A stretch of 8,882 bases of DNA, from positions 1 through 8,882 of the forward strand of contig DSDZ01000495.1 in NCBI GenBank assembly GCA_011048475.1. The letters are read 5' to 3'. The notes under the pieces were generated by a model. The model was not told where the DNA came from, searched no databases, and saw only the letters and a list, made by a program, of their open reading frames with translations. The stretch's first letter is position 1, and every line of letters starts with the position of its first letter. The stretch is from Bacteroides sp. Lineage in GTDB: Bacteria; Bacteroidota; Bacteroidia; Bacteroidales; GCA-2748055. The position numbers and the translations under genes are program-made. Positions 4,930-8,882 of the stretch are shown here, piece by piece.

Positions 4930-6795
4930 TCAGAATTTGAAGAGCAGGGACAAACCCACAAATTCCTTGAACTGTGCTTTCGGTGACTTTTTCTCGCTTC
5001 CGTCCGGAAGTAGAACGGGCTGATCGTTCTCATCATAGACCGGGAAGCGGACATCATCGTCATAGATCAGGTGCAGGTTTAGCCTGACCGTGAAAAACCA
5101 GCTGATCTTCTGATCCAGGATCATCTCCCATTCCACATCGATGTTCTGCGGTTTATTCAGGTAATTCGAGAAGAGCCTGACGGAATTGGAGATGGTCATG
5201 TCTTCGATGGGACTGATCCTGTTTTTTACAAGGAGCTGGGTTCCCATCTCCTGCTTCGCCCTTCTCCCTTCTGGGATCCCGTGTTTGGTCTGATCGATCT
5301 GTCCCGTATCCAGCACGAACGTGTTCTTGTAGGAGAGCGGGGCCAGGTTGATGGATGTGTGCTTGAATGGTTTGTAATCCACGCCGAGACCCACGGTGAG
5401 GGAGGCCGGATTCAGGAACTTCGACACCACAACAGAGTCGTTCGGGTAGTTGTATCCCCTGGCGATCTGGTTTTTCATGTAAAAAACGGCGCTCACATCG
5501 AATTTTCCCCGGACGTTCTTATTCAGCTGGGAGCTGAGTTCCATCTGGTCCGTATTTTTTCGCAGTCCGTGTTCCTGGGTAATGACCGTCCCGTACTTCA
5601 GCCTGGCTTCATTGATCCATTGTGTTTTTGCATCGCGGTTTGTATGCGTGGCCGTCCCGGTGATATCGAGCATGCTTGAAAGGGAATTTTCGCCGCCCTT
5701 GGACCAGTTCGAAAGATAGGTCTGGTTGAATGCGAATGCACTGGCCACCTCATATTCCCAGGAGATGGGATGTGGCTTCAGGACTTCCATCTTTTCCAGA
5801 GACCTGTCCGGTTCCCTGATCTCCACCGGGATATATTGCGGCTGTTCGAAGGTCAGCCTGTTCACATCGATGGCATCTTCCAGCAGCAGGCTGATCTCGT
5901 TACTCCCCGGATTCCCAATCCAGAGCGTAATGGAGTCATTCTTGTCGTTCTTCACCCAGAAGCGGTAAAAATCCTCTTTTCCCGATGTGAGCCAGAAATG
6001 GGTTCTGTCCCCGAACATATCGGAAATGATCAGTTTTGTGGAGTCCCTTTGTTCCGTGAAATGAAACAGTGACTCTACGGCAAGCTGAAGCGAGTCAAGA
6101 TGTCCTTCTCCCCCGACAAAGCGAAAAGGGGAAGAGGGATCGGCCACCCAGAGCGAGATGGTATCGGTGAAGACGATGGATTTTCGGTCACCGCTCACAT
6201 GCGCCGATCTCCTGTGCTGATCATCGTCCAGCCCCGGGATGATCCGGTTCGCTGAGAAGCGGTACAGGGGGATCCCCAGTGCAGAAAGCGCGGCGGTGTC
6301 AATGCGGATCACATGCACCGAATCCATCAGTCCGTACTGCGTGAGGATGGAATCGGGAAGTTGGACGGGATCGGATATGGTGTCGCCAAAGAGCAGACCC
6401 GAAAAATCAACCGGACGGGCTGGTTCAACGCTCTTTTTCAAAAATAGATCGGTACTCCATCCCACCGAGTCGATGATGAATGTGGAATCGTTCAACCACC
6501 GGAGTTCCAGGGAGTCCCTGACCAGAAAATCTCTTAGCGACACTTCAACGGAACCGAAATCGAATTCCGCAATGCGTCGCTCCACACTGTCATACGGTTC
6601 CACGGCATGATGGACCAGACGCTCCAGGTCGTTTCTCAGCAGGGGTTCTCCTTTTCTCCAGGCATCATCATTCTCAGTGAATTGCTTCACGAATTCCCTG
6701 GCCTTTTCCGGGGGATATGCATCCCCGGGCCGGGTCTGCCCGAATGTCTTCAGGGCGGCCACCAGTGCCACCATGCAAATAATCGTGATTCTCAT
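4930..6795 (-). CDS. DUF3078 outer-membrane beta-barrel protein with long N-terminal extension
   Basis: A 621-residue exported protein. The start, MRITIICMVALVAALKTFGQ, is a Sec signal peptide cleaved near residues 19-21. The C-terminal part, about 345-621, matches the Bacteroidota family DUF3078. It opens with FAFNQTYLSNWSKGGENSLS (354-373), continues with FYMKNQIARGYNYPNDSVVVSKF (split here over 438-460), then SNSVRLFSNYLNKPQNIDVEW (536-556) and HLIYDDDVRFP. Alternating polar/hydrophobic strands and a final phenylalanine (LSLLFKF) fit an outer-membrane beta-barrel with a C-terminal targeting signal. The region of about 320 residues before the barrel is unrecognised, rich in D-S/T-hydrophobic strand patterns, and contains an apparent internal repeat (211-222 against 287-298). 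The biochemical role of the family is unknown. The gene is last in the run ffh-folD-DUF3078, 18 bases after folD, and ends stop-to-stop with the TPR gene. Confidence 0.88.
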   Translation of the reverse strand: MRITIICMVALVAALKTFGQTRPGDAYPPEKAREFVKQFTENDDAWRKGEPLLRNDLERLVHHAVEPYDSVERRIAEFDFGSVEVSLRDFLVRDSLELRWLNDSTFIIDSVGWSTDLFLKKSVEPARPVDFSGLLFGDTISDPVQLPDSILTQYGLMDSVHVIRIDTAALSALGIPLYRFSANRIIPGLDDDQHRRSAHVSGDRKSIVFTDTISLWVADPSSPFRFVGGEGHLDSLQLAVESLFHFTEQRDSTKLIISDMFGDRTHFWLTSGKEDFYRFWVKNDKNDSITLWIGNPGSNEISLLLEDAIDVNRLTFEQPQYIPVEIREPDRSLEKMEVLKPHPISWEYEVASAFAFNQTYLSNWSKGGENSLSSMLDITGTATHTNRDAKTQWINEARLKYGTVITQEHGLRKNTDQMELSSQLNKNVRGKFDVSAVFYMKNQIARGYNYPNDSVVVSKFLNPASLTVGLGVDYKPFKHTSINLAPLSYKNTFVLDTGQIDQTKHGIPEGRRAKQEMGTQLLVKNRISPIEDMTISNSVRLFSNYLNKPQNIDVEWEMILDQKISWFFTVRLNLHLIYDDDVRFPVYDENDQPVLLPDGSEKKSPKAQFKEFVGLSLLFKF

Positions 6796-6813
6796 GAAAG
6801 TAGTAACGGAATG

Positions 6814-7689
6814 TCAGTACCGGATATTTTTCCTGGCTGCTTTCAGGGTGTTGCTCAAAAGGGCCACCCGTGTCATCGGTCCCACTCCTCCCGGAACGGG
6901 CGTGATAAAGGAGCATTTTGGGGCAACTTCGTCGAAAAGGACATCCCCCATGAGCCTGAATCCGGACTTAGTTTCTGAAGAGGGGACCCTCGTGGTGCCC
7001 ACATCAATGACCACGGCCCCTTCTTTGACCATGTGGGCCTTCACAAAGCCGGGAGAACCAAGTGCGGCTACGAGAATATCGGCGGTGGCGCAGAGTTCCT
7101 CCAGATCCCGTGTCCGGCTGTGGGCCACGGTGACCGTTGCATTGACGGATTTCTGCGACATCAGGATGCTCAGCGGCCTGCCCACGATATTGCTTCTGCC
7201 GACAATGACGCAGTGTTTTCCTTCCGTTTCGATCCGGTACCTTTTGATCAACTCCACAATGCCGTAAGGAGTGGCCGAGACGAATGAAGGAAGACCGATC
7301 ACGGTCCGTCCTACATTCACCGGATGAAATCCGTCCACATCCTTCGATGGGTCGATGCTTTCAATGACCGTCTGCTCATTGATGTGGTCCGGCAGGGGAA
7401 GCTGCACGATAAACCCATCCAGCTCCGGGTCCCGGTTCAGTTCATCGATCTTCTCAAACAGTGTATCTTGCGCAACATCGTCTTCGAACCGGATGAGGGA
7501 GGAGCGGAATCCCACCTCCCCGCAGTCCTTGATCTTATAGGCCACATAGGTCTCGCTTCCCCCGTCGTGTCCCACCAGGACCGCAGCCAGGTGGGGCCTG
7601 CGCAGTCCGGTTGTCACAATCGATTCCACCTCTGCCCCGATCTCTTCCTTGATCTTCCTGGCAGTCTCTTTGCCGTCAATGATCTGCAT
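6814..7689 (-). CDS. folD: Bifunctional methylene-THF dehydrogenase / methenyl-THF cyclohydrolase
   Basis: FolD interconverts 5,10-methylene-tetrahydrofolate and 10-formyl-tetrahydrofolate using NADP(+), feeding purine and formyl-methionine synthesis, in the cytoplasm. The 291-residue length is typical. The catalytic tyrosine and lysine are present in ETYVAYKIKDC (Tyr48 and Lys52, equivalent to Tyr50 and Lys54 of the E. coli enzyme by motif), with Cys56 also kept. The substrate-binding QLPLP occurs at 96-100 and KDVDGFHPVNVG at 116-127, with Asp119 at the expected position. The Rossmann nucleotide-binding loop is VIVGRSNIVGRPLS (161-174). The second family signature is PVPGGVGPMT (264-273). 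No key residue is missing. The start is the ATG complementary to 7687-7689, 16 bases after the ffh stop; it gives the standard MQIIDGKETA beginning. The gene lies between ffh and the DUF3078 gene with no room for a separate full promoter. Confidence 0.98.
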   Translation of the reverse strand: MQIIDGKETARKIKEEIGAEVESIVTTGLRRPHLAAVLVGHDGGSETYVAYKIKDCGEVGFRSSLIRFEDDVAQDTLFEKIDELNRDPELDGFIVQLPLPDHINEQTVIESIDPSKDVDGFHPVNVGRTVIGLPSFVSATPYGIVELIKRYRIETEGKHCVIVGRSNIVGRPLSILMSQKSVNATVTVAHSRTRDLEELCATADILVAALGSPGFVKAHMVKEGAVVIDVGTTRVPSSETKSGFRLMGDVLFDEVAPKCSFITPVPGGVGPMTRVALLSNTLKAARKNIRY

Positions 7690-7705
7690 AACAGAAAAAT
7701 TTATG

Positions 7706-8882
7706 TTACCTCCCCTGCACGCGCTGGCCCATCGCCCTGGCCATGGCTTTCCCTTTTCCGGAGGTCATCATTTTCATCATTTTGCGGGTCTCGCCGAATT
7801 GTTTGACGAGCCTGTTCACTTCCGGCACGGTAGTGCCGCTTCCATCTGCAATCCTTTTTCTCCTGCTGCCGTTCAGCAGGGAGGGATCGGCCCGTTCGTC
7901 GGGTGTCATGGAGTTGATGATCGCTTCGATCCCCCTGAAGGCATCATCATCCATGTCCAGGTCCTTCAGGGCTTTGCCGGCCCCCGGGATCATGGCGGCA
8001 AGGTCCTTGACGTTGCCCATTTTCTTGATCTGCTGGATCTGAGACATAAAATCGTTGAAATCAAACTCGTTCCTGGCGATTTTTTTCTGCAGTTTCCTGG
8101 CCTCTTCCTGGTCATACTGCTCCTGTGCCTTTTCCACCAGCGAGACGATGTCACCCATGCCCAGGATCCGGTCGGCCATGCGTTTGGGATGAAAAACATC
8201 CATCGCATCCAGTTTCTCACCGGTCCCCACAAATTTGATGGGCTTGTTGACCACACTCCTTATCGAAAGGGCCGCACCTCCCCGGGTATCCCCGTCGAGC
8301 TTTGTAAGGACCACCCCGTCGTAATCGAGCCTTTCGTTAAATTCCCTGGCGGTGTTCACCGCATCCTGACCGGTCATGGAATCCACCACAAACAGGATCT
8401 CATGTGGGGTAACCGCCTCCTTAATGGCGGCGATCTCCTTCATCATCTCTTCATCAATGGCCAGTCGGCCCGCCGTATCGATAACCACCGTGTTGAATCC
8501 TTTCATCCGGGCCTCCCTGACCGCCGCTTTCGCAATCTTCACCGGATGCATGTTCCCTTCTTCCGTGTACACGGGAACCTCTACCTGTTCCCCGATGACT
8601 TTCAGCTGTTCGATGGCGGCAGGCCTGTACACGTCACCTGCCACCAGCAACGGGTTTTTGCCTTTCTTCTTTTTCAGGAAGGAAGCCAGCTTTCCTGCAA
8701 ATGTGGTTTTCCCGGAACCCTGCAGTCCGGCGATCAGCACCACGGTGGGATTCCCCTTCAGGTTCATCTCCACGTGCTCGCCACCCATGAGGGAAGCCAG
8801 GCGGTCGTGCACGATCTTCACCATCATTTCACCCGGTTTGATCGCCGTGAGGATCTTCTGGCCAAGCGCTTCATCCTTCACC
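7706..8882 (-). CDS. ffh: Signal recognition particle GTPase Ffh (N-terminus outside window)
   Basis: Ffh binds 4.5S RNA and hydrophobic signal sequences on nascent chains and, with FtsY, delivers ribosomes to the inner membrane. The window holds the last 391 residues; by comparison with full-length Ffh of about 440-450 residues, roughly 50 of the N domain lie off the right edge. The GTG at 8881-8879 is an internal valine codon, not a start. Counting from it, the P-loop is GLQGSGKTT (52-60), followed by DVYRPAA (83-89), DTAGR (135-139), TKLDGDTRGG (193-202) and GMGD (241-244), the full SRP-GTPase set. The M domain begins near 260; the RNA-binding helix-turn-helix is seen in INSMTPDER (322-330) and GSRRKRIADGSG (338-349). 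The tail is methionine-rich. All GTPase motifs look intact. It is the first visible gene of the - strand run leading into folD and the DUF3078 gene. Confidence 0.98.
   Translation of the reverse strand, partial: VKDEALGQKILTAIKPGEMMVKIVHDRLASLMGGEHVEMNLKGNPTVVLIAGLQGSGKTTFAGKLASFLKKKKGKNPLLVAGDVYRPAAIEQLKVIGEQVEVPVYTEEGNMHPVKIAKAAVREARMKGFNTVVIDTAGRLAIDEEMMKEIAAIKEAVTPHEILFVVDSMTGQDAVNTAREFNERLDYDGVVLTKLDGDTRGGAALSIRSVVNKPIKFVGTGEKLDAMDVFHPKRMADRILGMGDIVSLVEKAQEQYDQEEARKLQKKIARNEFDFNDFMSQIQQIKKMGNVKDLAAMIPGAGKALKDLDMDDDAFRGIEAIINSMTPDERADPSLLNGSRRKRIADGSGTTVPEVNRLVKQFGETRKMMKMMTSGKGKAMARAMGQRVQGR

Noticed and set aside
8879..8881. GTG as the true start of ffh
   Set aside because: The protein would lack most of the N domain. 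The frame is open to the window edge, and the preceding residues are needed in all Ffh proteins, so the gene is simply cut by the window.
1..8882. Mobile elements, CRISPR arrays, defence genes, tRNA or rRNA genes
   Set aside because: No transposase or integrase motifs, inverted terminal repeats, regularly spaced repeats, tRNA-like cloverleafs or rRNA segments were seen. The recognised genes are core functions with similar composition.

Overview
The window looks like a piece of ordinary chromosome from a member of the Bacteroidota, probably an uncultured or environmental Bacteroidales-like lineage with moderately high GC in its genes. Three things point that way: a DUF3078 outer-membrane protein (a family essentially confined to Bacteroidota), a promoter-like TATCTTTG element that fits the Bacteroidota -7 consensus TAnnTTTG just before argS, and start codons without clear Shine-Dalgarno sequences. 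No rRNA, tRNA, CRISPR array, insertion sequence or phage gene was seen.

Layout. On the + strand the window opens inside the 3' end of an unrecognised gene (1-339), followed by a small two-helix membrane protein (375-602). A GT-B glycosyltransferase lies on the - strand (595-1710) and meets the small gene tail to tail with an 8-base overlap. An AT-rich intergenic stretch (1711-1985) separates it from a divergent + strand pair: argS (arginyl-tRNA synthetase, 1986-3767) and an exported TPR protein (3778-4929). The rest is a tight - strand cluster read from right to left: ffh (SRP GTPase, 5' end cut by the window edge), folD (methylene-THF dehydrogenase/cyclohydrolase) and a 621-residue DUF3078 outer-membrane protein, with gaps of only 16 and 18 bases. 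The TPR gene and the DUF3078 gene abut stop codon to stop codon.

Function. argS, folD and ffh are housekeeping genes for translation, one-carbon metabolism and membrane-protein targeting. The TPR protein and the DUF3078 protein both carry signal peptides and should act in the periplasm and outer membrane. The glycosyltransferase probably takes part in surface or envelope glycan synthesis, but its substrate cannot be read from the sequence.

The least explained part is 1697-1985. It contains a strong + strand intrinsic terminator (1924-1958) with no annotated + strand gene before it, an exact promoter-like TATCTTTG box about 220 bases upstream, two possible hairpins and a 14-codon open frame with two arginine codons. 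An unannotated small RNA or an argS leader is a reasonable but unproven reading. I saw no clear new defence system or mobile system in this window.
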